Shown: in pieces, positions 1-7,644 of the stretch
Numbering within the stretch: the first letter of the stretch is position 1
How the letters are laid out: each line of letters opens with the position of its first letter
Origin: an uncultured Acetatifactor sp.
Lineage (GTDB): Bacteria > Bacillota > Clostridia > Lachnospirales > Lachnospiraceae
DNA: 64,000 nt
Reading direction: 5' to 3'
NCBI GenBank assembly: GCA_910583845.1
Contig: CAJUAB010000023.1
Location: 1-64,000 of the forward strand
Notes under the pieces: model-generated
What the model saw: only the letters and a program-made list of their open reading frames with translations
Databases searched by the model: none
Told to the model about the DNA's origin: nothing
Program-made: the position numbers and the translations under genes

Positions 1-2
1 CA

Positions 3-1112
3 AGACGGACATTCATAAGGGGGCTGTTATGGTCATCCTTCCTGCTCATCCCGTTTCTTGGAAAGTTGAAGCTGTTTTATGAAAATAATACTGTGGTGAG
101 AACCACGTGGTGGATAACGCAGGGGACTATGACCTGCCTGTGGGCTGACCGTATTTATATGGCGGGCATTTTTATAGTTGCTGTCTGTATAATCAGAAAG
201 CGGATGTGCCTCCGGAAGTCAGTTGCCGGGATGGAAAAGGTTTCTGTGGATCATATGGAGATCAGAATTACAGACATGATTGTAACGCCGTTTACAGTTG
301 GGCTGCTGAAACCAAAGATTGTCATGCCTAAAGTCATATGGGAAAGTTACAACTATGATGAATTACAATTTGTTTTACAGCATGAGAGGACACATATCCG
401 GTTAGGGCATTTGTGGTTCGGGCTTGTATGGGATGTTCTGCGGTGCCTTTTGTGGGTCAACCCTCTACTGACAATTTTCCAGAAACAGTTCCGGACGGAT
501 ATGGAAGATATCTGCGACAAGGTGTGCATACAGAACAGCGGGAGGACGGCGCATGAATATGGTCTGGTGCTGCTGAAAACCCTGAAACTGCTGTGTTCAG
601 GAATGGAGGGTACTCTGCCTGCTGTTACCTATGCGGGAGAAAGGGAATTTGCAGACATGAAAAGGCGGATGGGTGAGATTGCCGGTTTCCGTCCATATCG
701 GAAAAGGATGTGTATGTGCATGACAGTCACAGCCGCGTTGGCGATTGCGGCGCTTCTGTCGGCGGTACATACCTGTTCCTATGCCCGCTGCAATGAAAGT
801 CAGGATATTATGGTTGGAAATTATGACGGCAAACCTGAAATTGTTTCCTGCGATTCTATGGAACTGACCCGGATGATTTCCTATGATGACAGGTACGTCT
901 ATGTTGAGCGGGAAGTCTTTGAGGCTTTTTTAGAGGAAAACAATGCAGACGGGGAAATATGGATTGTTTTTGGAGGGTTTTATAAACTGCCTGGTCTGGC
1001 CGGTGCGGCGGAATGCTGTATTTATGAAAGCGGTTCAGAAGACAGGATCGTGCAGATCCCCTATGAAAGCATCATGGATAACTGGTATATGAAACTGCTT
1101 AAATTATTATAA
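3..1112 (+). CDS. BlaR1-type M56 metallopeptidase/sensor, 5'-truncated by window edge
   Basis: The reading frame is open from the first bases, so the N-terminal membrane part lies outside the window; an internal TTG at 66 is not a convincing start. The core is an M56 (BlaR1/MecR1) peptidase: the zinc motif HERTH lies about 106-110 residues after that TTG, followed by a hydrophobic segment and a MEDICDKVC stretch matching the family's E..CD third-ligand region. A second membrane segment (near 715-775) precedes an extracytoplasmic tail of about 110 residues, shorter than the penicillin-binding domain of true BlaR1. In the family, signal sensing activates cleavage of a BlaI-type repressor, which would be expected just upstream. 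The ligand is unknown; the family call is firm, beta-lactam sensing is not. Confidence 0.8.
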   Translation, partial: RRTFIRGLLWSSFLLIPFLGKLKLFYENNTVVRTTWWITQGTMTCLWADRIYMAGIFIVAVCIIRKRMCLRKSVAGMEKVSVDHMEIRITDMIVTPFTVGLLKPKIVMPKVIWESYNYDELQFVLQHERTHIRLGHLWFGLVWDVLRCLLWVNPLLTIFQKQFRTDMEDICDKVCIQNSGRTAHEYGLVLLKTLKLLCSGMEGTLPAVTYAGEREFADMKRRMGEIAGFRPYRKRMCMCMTVTAALAIAALLSAVHTCSYARCNESQDIMVGNYDGKPEIVSCDSMELTRMISYDDRYVYVEREVFEAFLEENNADGEIWIVFGGFYKLPGLAGAAECCIYESGSEDRIVQIPYESIMDNWYMKLLKLL

Positions 1113-1119
1113 GCACGGT

Positions 1120-1410
1120 ATGGAAATGAATAATAGAGCCAGCGGATGGACGGTTGTTTACAAGCACAGCTATATAGATGAAAATGGAAAATATCATTCT
1201 GTTGGACATTACAGAAATGATTTTATGCTGAATATGAGCGACAAGCTCCGGGAGGAAAGGCGGGAAAATGCTGAAAAGCTGTTTGAAAAGTCGAAAGAAA
1301 AGGCGCCGCAGTTTCGCGTTGTGGACACGCCTTCTATGGAAATGGATATGACAAAGGGAAAGTCCGTTAAGGCGCTGTTTACATTTTCCGTTCCGCTGTC
1401 ATCTTCCTGA
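1120..1410 (+). CDS. Small hypothetical protein, 96 aa
   Basis: A short hydrophilic protein starting 7 bases after the M56 gene, so probably co-transcribed with it. It has an aromatic N-terminal part (GWTVVYKHSYIDENGKYHS), then a highly charged predicted helix rich in Arg, Glu and Lys, and no signal peptide or membrane segment. No clear Shine-Dalgarno sequence precedes the ATG, which lowers confidence. I do not recognise the family. It could be a real small gene of the BlaR1 operon or the remnant of a longer protein. Confidence 0.4.
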   Translation: MEMNNRASGWTVVYKHSYIDENGKYHSVGHYRNDFMLNMSDKLREERRENAEKLFEKSKEKAPQFRVVDTPSMEMDMTKGKSVKALFTFSVPLSSS

Positions 1411-1495
1411 GTGTGGCCGCCCGTTCAAAGCGTTCATGACGGTTAAGGAGCCTTTGTCCGCCATGTCCGCCATCTTATCGAGCGGAAATCTTTGG

Positions 1496-2833
1496 TTATC
1501 GACGGGCTGATTGTACATCTACGATATACATGAATATACAAATGCCTGCCAACGCTGTTTCGACAACAGGCTGTGCCGCAATGACACCGTTCAATTTCCA
1601 AAAACGGTTCAGAATCATGATGCCCGGAATAAACAGCACCGCATTTCTCAGAAGCGTAATAGTCAGCGATTTTACCGCCTTACCCAATGCCTGGAAATAA
1701 CTGGTCATCATATTGATTATCCCAAGCATAGGAGCCGACAAGCAAAGGATTTTCAAAAAGTACCCCGTTTGCTCAATCAAAACTTCATCTTGCAGGAATA
1801 TGGAAGCAAGCGGTTTCCCAAAGAGTACAAAGACAGCGGTAAACACCCCGCCCATGAGAACCCCATATAATGCTGTCCGCTTCACAATATCAGACATCCG
1901 CTTTTCTTCATTTCCCCCATAGCAATAGCCCACTAAAGGGGCAACGCCCTGGGATAATCCCACTGACAGCAAAATCGGAATCATATCAAGTTTGTACGCA
2001 ATCCCATAAGAGGCCACGGCGTCTGACCCATAAATACCGATATAGTTGTTCAGCACAATGTTGGATACACTCATAAGCACCGTAATGAGAGCGCCAGGAA
2101 TGCCGATCCTGACAACATTGCGAATCATATCCCCATTCGGGGAAAACCGTTTGGGGGTCCATGGCACCAACTGATTGCCCTTGCGATCTTCACAAATCAT
2201 GCACAAAATGTAGTAAATTGTCGCGCATACAAATCCTGATGATGTGGCAAGCGCGGCACCCGCTGTTCCCCATCGAAAGATCGAAATGAAAACATAATCT
2301 AAAACCATATTGATTACATTCCCGAGTATCAACCCAATTGTACCTTCCTTAATCATGCCCACCGAACGGAACAAATGAACGAATCCATTTGCCATCATGA
2401 TAAATGGAGCGCCGAGAAAAATCCATTTCAGGTAATCGCAGGTATATGCAATATTATCTGTGTCCGCGCCAGAGATTTTTGCCAATGGCCGCAAAAATGC
2501 CAGTCCCAAAACCAGGACAGCAATGCCCGCTATGGCCATGGCATATACACAGAAATTCATGGTCGTACCGGATTCCTTTTTCTTTTCTTCACCCAATAAT
2601 CTGGCTATCACACTGCTGCCGCCCATCCCAAAAACACAGGCAATGGACATGATGATAAGCAATATAGGGGCGCACAGTGTTACGGCGGCAATCATTGCGG
2701 GCTCCTTGGTCAAAGAAACAAAAAAGGTGTCGGCAAGATTATAGATCAGCGTGGTAAGTTGTCCCAGCATAGCAGGCAATCCAACCCGTATAATTGCTCT
2801 GGAACTGTTCTTTTCTTCAAAAACAGACGGCAT
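1496..2833 (-). CDS. MATE family multidrug/Na+ (H+) antiporter
   Basis: A 445-residue polytopic membrane protein with the twelve-helix pattern and length of the MATE family. The N-terminus has the typical shape IIRVGLPAMLGQLTTLIYNLADTFFV and a second homologous half begins near residue 235 (IRNVVRIGIPGALITVLMS), reflecting the internal duplication of the fold. These proteins export cationic drugs or metabolites in exchange for Na+ or H+. The start is supported by a GGGAGGAAAG ribosome site just upstream on the minus strand. It is divergent from a Crp/Fnr-type regulator, with a palindrome between them, so it is probably that regulator's target. Confidence 0.92.
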   Translation of the reverse strand: MPSVFEEKNSSRAIIRVGLPAMLGQLTTLIYNLADTFFVSLTKEPAMIAAVTLCAPILLIIMSIACVFGMGGSSVIARLLGEEKKKESGTTMNFCVYAMAIAGIAVLVLGLAFLRPLAKISGADTDNIAYTCDYLKWIFLGAPFIMMANGFVHLFRSVGMIKEGTIGLILGNVINMVLDYVFISIFRWGTAGAALATSSGFVCATIYYILCMICEDRKGNQLVPWTPKRFSPNGDMIRNVVRIGIPGALITVLMSVSNIVLNNYIGIYGSDAVASYGIAYKLDMIPILLSVGLSQGVAPLVGYCYGGNEEKRMSDIVKRTALYGVLMGGVFTAVFVLFGKPLASIFLQDEVLIEQTGYFLKILCLSAPMLGIINMMTSYFQALGKAVKSLTITLLRNAVLFIPGIMILNRFWKLNGVIAAQPVVETALAGICIFMYIVDVQSARR

Positions 2834-2849
2834 ACTTTACTTTCCTCCC

Positions 2850-2878
2850 TTGAATTTTCTTTGACTATACCGTATAAT
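2850..2878 (+). promoter_or_regulatory. Sigma-A-like promoter of the Crp/Fnr-type regulator
   Basis: TTGAAT at 2850-2855 and TATAAT at 2873-2878 are separated by exactly 17 bases and point toward the regulator gene at 2920. Transcription would start near 2885, immediately before the palindrome at 2888-2909. Confidence 0.65.
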
Positions 2879-2887
2879 TCTTTCAAA

Positions 2888-2909
2888 AAACGAGACATAT
2901 GTCTTGTTT
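2888..2909. promoter_or_regulatory. 22-bp palindromic operator between MATE and Crp-type genes
   Basis: The arms AAACGAGACAT and ATGTCTTGTTT are complementary except for one G:T pair. The site lies just downstream of the regulator's own -10 and between the two divergent start codons. That is the expected place for an autoregulatory Crp/Fnr dimer site, although the sequence differs from the classical TGTGA-N6-TCACA box. Confidence 0.6.
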
Positions 2910-2919
2910 GGAGGATTCC

Positions 2920-3552
2920 GTGGAAAGAATATTTGATGAAAAAAAGGTTGCCGCCTGTATCGCTGGAAGTAAATATCACTCCGTCCTTGATACCATGGAG
3001 ATCGATTTTTATCTGACAAAATATGAAAAAGGCGAATTTGTCAGTTCTCCCCTTCAAAACGAATTGCTATTCCAAATTGTTGAGCAGGGCTCTATCAATA
3101 TTTACATTATTCGTGATGACGGCACACGCCATGCCCTGTCAAACGGGACAACAGACTACTTCCTCGGAGATATGGACATCTTTTATCCCAGAAGCGGCGA
3201 TGTTTACGCGGAAGCGGCTGAAAGCCTGACTTGTATCGCATTTTCCATTGATAAGAACAGAGAAAAACTGCTCTCAAATAACGGTTTTTTGGCTATGATT
3301 TGCAACAGTCTGTCCACTAAAATCGGAACGATGACCACCATGGAGGCTGTCCCGGCCTCTCTTACAGAGCGGGTCATGTCCTATATGAAGTATAAATGCG
3401 TTCATGGAACCTTGAAGGGAATTGAGCAGGCGGCTTTTCATCTTCATTGCAGCGCAAGACAGCTCCAGAGGGTTTTGAACCGATGTGAAGCTGAGGGATT
3501 AGTCAAAAAAGCAGGGAAGGGAACCTACAAGCTGTGTGATGCGGAGCAGTAA
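2920..3552 (+). CDS. Crp/Fnr family transcriptional regulator
   Basis: About 210 residues with an N-terminal cupin/cyclic-nucleotide-binding-like fold (FYLTKYEKGEFVSS, then GDMDIFYPRSGDVYAEA) and a C-terminal winged helix (HCSARQLQRVLNRCEAEGL as recognition region). There is no N-terminal Cys cluster of the Fnr type, so no iron-sulfur cluster is expected; the ligand is unknown. An in-frame ATG at 2899 lies inside the palindromic operator; the GTG at 2920 has TTGGAGG five bases upstream and is preferred. Divergent from the MATE exporter, it probably controls export in response to a small effector. Confidence 0.82.
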   Translation: MERIFDEKKVAACIAGSKYHSVLDTMEIDFYLTKYEKGEFVSSPLQNELLFQIVEQGSINIYIIRDDGTRHALSNGTTDYFLGDMDIFYPRSGDVYAEAAESLTCIAFSIDKNREKLLSNNGFLAMICNSLSTKIGTMTTMEAVPASLTERVMSYMKYKCVHGTLKGIEQAAFHLHCSARQLQRVLNRCEAEGLVKKAGKGTYKLCDAEQ

Positions 3553-3558
3553 AAACGC

Positions 3559-3580
3559 AGCGGAGACGAGCGCTTTTTTC
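3559..3580 (+). terminator. Weak intrinsic terminator after the Crp-type gene
   Basis: AGCG (3559-3562) can pair with CGCT (3571-3574), followed directly by a run of Ts (3574-3579). The stem is only four pairs, so this is a weak call. Confidence 0.3.
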
Positions 3581-3733
3581 GTTGCGAGCCGTTGAAAGTC
3601 CAGTATGAATGGCGATGGCGGCAGATATGCCATAAAAGGATGCGTATGGAGGAAGGACATTCGTCCAAAGGGGCAGGACGATCACCGCCTGCATATGATA
3701 TTCAAACCAGTTTTAGCATACGGAGAATGCGAG

Positions 3734-4726
3734 ATGAATCGATGTGTCCCATTGGAACCGGCAGCGGAGGCTGTCTGTGATCAGAGTTCGGTGCCTCCGC
3801 TGATTTATCAGATGCCGCCCGTACAGGGGAGAAAGGCATTGGAAAAAATGCAGGATGCACCTGTATATAAGTATCCTGCCGAGATATCCTCCGCCTGTGT
3901 GGATACCGGAAGGTGGGGGAGCATACCGGTATATTTCATTGTGCCCGAAGGCAAAAAAATCGAAAATATCATACTTTATATTCATGGCGCGGGCTGGGTC
4001 TTTGGCAGCTTTCATACCCATGAAAAGCTGGTCAGGGAGCTTTCGGCAAGAACCGGTTCGCTGGTAGTATTTCCGGAGTACAGCCGGTCACCGGAAGCAA
4101 AATATCCTACAGCGATTGAACAGTGCTATTATGTCCTTTCTCATATCAGGGAGATTATGGGAGGGCGCTTTTCCGTGGCCGATACTGCCGCGCTCACTGT
4201 TGCGGGTGACAGTGCCGGCGGCAATATGGCAATCGCCGTGGTCCTGATGGCAGAGATGCAGCGGGGCCCCTGCGTTCAGAAGCTGCTGTTATATTATCCG
4301 GTGACAAATGCCTGTTTTGATACGCCGAGTTACTGCCAGTTTGCAGCGGATTATTATCTGTACCGGGAGGGTATGAAATGGTTCTGGAAGCAATATACAG
4401 CTTGCGCGGAGGATCGAAATCAGATAACAGCATCTCCTCTCCGGGCAAGTCTGGATTGTCTGAAATGTTTTCCACAGACCATGATTATTAACGGACAGGC
4501 GGATGTTCTGCGCAGTGAAGGGGAAGCCTTTGCTGAGAAGCTGCGGTGCGCGGGCGTGGATGTAACCGCTGTGCGGGTGCAGGGTACCATTCATGATTTT
4601 GTAATGCTGAACGCGCTGGATCAGACGAATGCCTGCCGTGTTGCCATGGATGTGTCGACAGATTGGATCAACCGTCCCTTCTCAGCGCATCATGCCCGCG
4701 GGAACGATTTTTCAAACACGCTCTAA
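3734..4726 (+). CDS. Alpha/beta hydrolase, HSL-type esterase/lipase
   Basis: About 330 residues of the hormone-sensitive-lipase group of carboxylesterases. The oxyanion motif HGAGW (family HGGGW), the nucleophile elbow GDSAGG, a likely Asp in GQADVLRSEGEAF and a likely His in GTIHDF are all in the expected order. It lacks a signal peptide and is probably a cytosolic ester hydrolase. The frame is open further upstream (from 3605), but the ATG at 3734 has GGAG eight bases before it and gives a normal-length protein. The last residues, NDFSNTL, are encoded by an 18-base sequence that recurs at 51935, so the native C-terminus may have been replaced or extended. Confidence 0.85.
   Translation: MNRCVPLEPAAEAVCDQSSVPPLIYQMPPVQGRKALEKMQDAPVYKYPAEISSACVDTGRWGSIPVYFIVPEGKKIENIILYIHGAGWVFGSFHTHEKLVRELSARTGSLVVFPEYSRSPEAKYPTAIEQCYYVLSHIREIMGGRFSVADTAALTVAGDSAGGNMAIAVVLMAEMQRGPCVQKLLLYYPVTNACFDTPSYCQFAADYYLYREGMKWFWKQYTACAEDRNQITASPLRASLDCLKCFPQTMIINGQADVLRSEGEAFAEKLRCAGVDVTAVRVQGTIHDFVMLNALDQTNACRVAMDVSTDWINRPFSAHHARGNDFSNTL
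4706..4723 (+). repeat. 18-base dispersed repeat, copy 1
   Basis: The sequence from 4706 to 4723 (GATTTTTCAAACACGCTC) is identical to 51935-51952; flanking bases are also similar (GCGGGAACG versus GCGGGAGTG). It encodes the final residues of the esterase here and lies in a non-coding repeat-rich gap in the other copy. Confidence 0.6.
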
Positions 4727-4987
4727 AATCCAGGAGCACAGAAGGGAGGCGGCAGTCCCCTCATCAGTTCATTTTCCGCTCCTGGCCGGAGCGCCGGGAG
4801 AGATAAAGGTTTCCATCGAGAGAGCTTTATACATCGGACCGGGGAGGAAAAGGCGGGTTTATCACCCTTGCCAGACATGGCCCGGGATGTTAAAATGAGT
4901 CTTGATATGGCGGGGCGCTGCCTGAGTACACCGACGGCATGATCCCTGAAAGCCGCAAACAGGAAAGCCCGCGGAAATGAGGAAGAG

Positions 4988-6754
4988 ATGGAAAAGTGGA
5001 TGGTAGCCGCCAAAAAGGCGGATTTCGACGATTGGTCAAAACGTTTTGGCATCAGCCCGGTGCTGGCCAGGATTATCAGGAACAGGGATATAACGGAGCC
5101 CTCAGAGGTCAGGAAGTTTCTGAGCGGAACCCTGGCGGACTGTTACAGCCCATGGCTGCTCAAGGGTATGGAAGAGGCCGTGGGGGTGATCGAAAAAAAC
5201 ATGGAAAAGGGCATGAAAATCAGGGTCATCGGAGATTATGATGTGGACGGCATATGCTCCTCCTATATTCTGACCAGGTCTTTGCGGGAGATGGGGGCGG
5301 AGGTGGACACCGCCATTCCCCATCGGATTTTGGATGGATATGGGCTGAATGACACTCTGATCGAGCAGGCCCACAGGGACGGCATCGGTTTGATTGTCAC
5401 CTGCGACAACGGCATAGCGGCCCAGGCGCAGATTGCTTTGGCGCGAAAATGGGGGATGCAGGTGGTGGTGACGGATCATCATGAGGTGCCATTTGTGGAG
5501 CGGGACGGGCAAAAGATCCAGCAGCTTCCACCTGCGGAGGCGGTGATCGACCCCAGGCAGGAGGGCTGCGGCTATCCCTGGCCGGGAATCTGCGGGGCGG
5601 TGGTTGCCTATAAACTGGTGCAGGCCCTGGGGGAGAGAAGGGCCTACAGGGAGTTGGAAAGTCTGTTGGAGGCCCTTCTGCCCTTCGCCGCCATGGCTAC
5701 GGTGTGCGATGTGATGGAACTGAAAGATGAGAACCGGATTCTGGTGCGGGAGGGACTGAAACGTTTTGCTCTCTGCGAAAATCCGGGGCTGCAGGCCCTG
5801 CTGGAGGTCAACGGCCTGGACCCGGCTACCGTGTCCGCCTATCATCTGGGATTCGTACTGGGGCCCTGCCTCAATGCCACCGGGCGGCTGGATACGGCCA
5901 GACGGGCGTTGCAATTGCTGGAGAGCAGGGACAGAGTGGAGGCTGTGACTGCTGCCCGGGAATTGAAGGAGCTGAATGACAGCCGGAAAAATATGACGTT
6001 CCAGGGGGTGGAGCAGGCCATCCGCCAGCTGGAGGACGCAGGGGGAGAGCCCGATCCCGTGATGGTGCTGTATCTGCCCGAAATCCATGAAAGCCTGGCG
6101 GGTATTATCGCCGGCAGAATCAAGGAGAGATACCACCATCCGGTCTTTGTGCTGACCAGGGGGGAGGAGGGGGTCAAGGGTTCCGGGCGCTCCATCGAGG
6201 CCTACCATATGTATGAGGCCATGACCCGGGTGAAGCAGTATTTTACCAGATTCGGCGGTCATAAAATGGCGGCGGGACTGTCCATGCGCGAGGAGGATGT
6301 GGAACCTCTGCGGAGGGCCCTGAACGCGGATTGCGGGCTGTCCCGGGAAGATTTTATTCCGTTGGTACATATCGATGTTCCCATGCCCATTGACTATGCC
6401 AGCATGGAACTGGCCCGTGAACTGCAAAAGCTGGAACCTTACGGTACAGGAAATCCCAGACCCTTGTTTGCCCAGAAAGGACTTCGCCTGATCAGCGGAA
6501 GACGTATGGGCGCAAAACAGAACTTTGCCCGCTTTACGGTGGAGACGGAGGGTAGGTTTCGGGAACTGTTGTTCTTTGGGGATCTGGAAAAGTTTTGCGC
6601 CTGTCTGGAAGAAAAACATGGGGCCGACAGCGCGCGGCGGCTTTTTTCCGGGGAAGGCAGTTATGAGATGGGAATTACGTACCAGTTGGGGATCAATCGG
6701 TACAGGGGCAGAGAAGAATTGCAGCTGACGATCCAGAATTTCTACTTTGTTTAG
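4988..6754 (+). CDS. recJ: Single-stranded-DNA-specific exonuclease RecJ
   Basis: 588 residues of the DHH phosphoesterase family. Visible metal-binding motifs are GDYDVDGICSSYIL (motif I), the Asp of TCDNGIA, TDHHEV (DHH, motif III) and a C-terminal DHHA1 region with GSGRSIEAYHMYEAM and FGGHKMAAGLSM. RecJ degrades single-stranded DNA 5' to 3' in recombination and repair. GAGGAAGA just before the ATG supports the start. The length fits the shorter RecJ forms. Its stop codon lies inside the first copy of the repeated unit that makes up the downstream sRNA array. Confidence 0.95.
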   Translation: MEKWMVAAKKADFDDWSKRFGISPVLARIIRNRDITEPSEVRKFLSGTLADCYSPWLLKGMEEAVGVIEKNMEKGMKIRVIGDYDVDGICSSYILTRSLREMGAEVDTAIPHRILDGYGLNDTLIEQAHRDGIGLIVTCDNGIAAQAQIALARKWGMQVVVTDHHEVPFVERDGQKIQQLPPAEAVIDPRQEGCGYPWPGICGAVVAYKLVQALGERRAYRELESLLEALLPFAAMATVCDVMELKDENRILVREGLKRFALCENPGLQALLEVNGLDPATVSAYHLGFVLGPCLNATGRLDTARRALQLLESRDRVEAVTAARELKELNDSRKNMTFQGVEQAIRQLEDAGGEPDPVMVLYLPEIHESLAGIIAGRIKERYHHPVFVLTRGEEGVKGSGRSIEAYHMYEAMTRVKQYFTRFGGHKMAAGLSMREEDVEPLRRALNADCGLSREDFIPLVHIDVPMPIDYASMELARELQKLEPYGTGNPRPLFAQKGLRLISGRRMGAKQNFARFTVETEGRFRELLFFGDLEKFCACLEEKHGADSARRLFSGEGSYEMGITYQLGINRYRGREELQLTIQNFYFV

Positions 6755-6779
6755 GCTCATTTTATTTTTTCCTAATGAA

Positions 6780-6816
6780 TTGGACACACTTTGGACATAT
6801 TTAATGAGTATATTAT
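6780..6816 (+). promoter_or_regulatory. sRNA-1 promoter with TTGGAC-N5-TTGGAC direct repeat
   Basis: TTGGAC at 6780-6785 and 6791-6796 are 11 bases apart (one helical turn). TATATTAT at 6809-6816 is the -10 region. No good -35 lies 17 bases from the -10, so the direct repeat is probably an activator site. Its N5 spacing is the layout of OmpR/PhoB-family response regulators, including CiaR. Confidence 0.55.
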
Positions 6817-6819
6817 AGG

Positions 6820-6900
6820 ACAGATAGTTGATGAACTCACTATCTCCCCCCCTCATAAGAAATAGCGAAAGCTCCGGTAGCGATACCGGAGTTTTTGCGT
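6820..6900 (+). ncRNA. Putative anti-SD small RNA, copy 1
   Basis: Predicted transcript of about 75-80 nt. A 5' hairpin is formed by GATAGT (6823-6828) and ACTATC (6839-6844). An unpaired stretch with seven consecutive Cs follows (6846-6852, within TCTCCCCCCCTCATAAG). The terminator is CTCCGGTA (6872-6879), a GCGA tetraloop and TACCGGAG (6884-6891), then five Ts. The C-rich loop can pair with AGGAGG-type ribosome sites. Streptococcal csRNAs and listerial LhrC RNAs have the same architecture. No coding potential is seen. Confidence 0.65.
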
Positions 6901-6905
6901 TTCCG

Positions 6906-6940
6906 GCCGCCAAATCCTCACGGAGCGGGGATTTGGCGGC
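6906..6940. repeat. 12-bp-stem hairpin between sRNA copies 1 and 2
   Basis: GCCGCCAAATCC (6906-6917) and GGATTTGGCGGC (6929-6940) are perfectly complementary around an 11-base loop. No T-run follows on the + strand. It is absent from the interval between copies 2 and 3, so it is a unique insertion or a second regulatory hairpin. Confidence 0.6.
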
Positions 6941-7005
6941 TGCGGAAGGTCTGGACGGGCCGACTTTCTTTTTTGTTTAGGCTCATTTTATTCTTTTCTA
7001 ATGAA

Positions 7006-7042
7006 TTGGACACATTTTGGACATATTTAGTGGGTATATTAT
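7006..7042 (+). promoter_or_regulatory. sRNA-2 promoter with TTGGAC-N5-TTGGAC direct repeat
   Basis: TTGGAC at 7006-7011 and 7017-7022, then TATATTAT at 7035-7042, with the same geometry as copy 1. The spacer bases between repeat and -10 vary among copies while the hexamers do not, which supports function. Confidence 0.55.
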
Positions 7043-7045
7043 TGG

Positions 7046-7127
7046 TTAGATAGTTGATGAACTCACTATCTCCCCCCCTCATAAGAAACAGCGGAAGCTC
7101 CGGTAGCGATACCGGAGCTTCTGCGTT
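7046..7127 (+). ncRNA. Putative anti-SD small RNA, copy 2
   Basis: Same architecture as copy 1: GATAGT (7049-7054)/ACTATC (7065-7070), seven Cs (7072-7078) and a 10-bp terminator stem AGCTCCGGTA (7096-7105)/TACCGGAGCT (7110-7119) with a GCGA loop. The T-run is interrupted (TTCTGCGTTT), so termination may be weaker than in copy 1. Confidence 0.65.
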
Positions 7128-7199
7128 TATGACAACCTTAAATTCCGGACAGGCTGATTTTCTTTTTTGTTTAGGTTCATTTTATTCTTTTCTAATGAA

Positions 7200-7236
7200 T
7201 TGGACACACTTTGGACATATTTGACGGGTATATTAT
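7200..7236 (+). promoter_or_regulatory. sRNA-3 promoter with TTGGAC-N5-TTGGAC direct repeat
   Basis: TTGGAC at 7200-7205 and 7211-7216, and TATATTAT at 7229-7236, with identical spacing to copies 1 and 2. Confidence 0.55.
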
Positions 7237-7239
7237 TGG

Positions 7240-7317
7240 TTAGATAGTTGATGAACTCACTATCTCCCCCCCTCATAAGAAACAGCGGAAGCTCCGGTGG
7301 CAAGACCGGGGCTTTTG
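7240..7317 (+). ncRNA. Putative anti-SD small RNA, copy 3
   Basis: GATAGT (7243-7248)/ACTATC (7259-7264), seven Cs (7266-7272) and terminator stem AGCTCCGGT (7290-7298)/ACCGGGGCT (7305-7313) followed by TTTT. The loop and two stem bases differ from the other copies but pairing is kept (one G:U), as expected for a conserved RNA hairpin. Confidence 0.65.
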
Positions 7318-7320
7318 CTG

Positions 7321-7644
7321 TTTCTCCATATCCTGCGAAGTTCCCCTATTTAGTATAGAAAAGGGAATATGACGAAAAACAAGATTACCCTCGCTTTACA
7401 AGAGGCTCTCCCGTGACGATGAACTCCAGGGCGAGAGGAATTTCATCAGCAACCAAGACGAGATTTGCCGAGGATATTTCATACAGACAAAAACATCTCG
7501 AACAAGTTAATGACAGCATCCTGGAACGAAGAATGAGGTTCTTCATTTTCTCTTTTTGTCGGTTGTGGCAAAAAATCTTTGAAATATTGGGAAAGAAGAA
7601 TTGTTTTTCGAAAATAAGAGGTATATAATTTAATCTGCTTTAGT
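7321..7644. other. Gene-free stretch
   Basis: I see no supported gene here. It is AT-rich, has short frames without ribosome sites, and separates the sRNA array from the restriction-modification relic. It probably marks where the upstream part of the mod gene was lost. Confidence 0.5.

Larger units (their letters stand above)
6737..7320 (+). repeat. Three tandem imperfect ~150-bp units after recJ (sRNA array)
   Basis: Three homologous blocks begin near 6737, 6962 and 7155, spaced 226 and 194 bases between equivalent promoter motifs. Each runs from TTTGTTTAGGCTCATTTTA (TTCATT in copy 3) through a promoter, a short hairpin, a run of seven Cs and a terminator. In the first block the TTTGTTTAG part is the coding end and stop of recJ; the other two retain this sequence as non-coding relics, so the array grew by duplication from the recJ 3' end. 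Confidence 0.85.

Noticed and set aside
5102..6913. 603-codon open frame on the minus strand opposite recJ
   Set aside because: It mirrors the GC-rich recJ codons, has no family motifs and no ribosome site, and overlaps an unmistakable gene.
6772..7264. The repeated hairpins after recJ considered as a riboswitch or attenuator
   Set aside because: Each copy has its own promoter-like region and terminator and no downstream reading frame to control.
7413..7628. 71-codon + frame between the sRNA array and the mod remnant
   Set aside because: No ribosome site, no similarity I recognise, AT-rich non-coding appearance.
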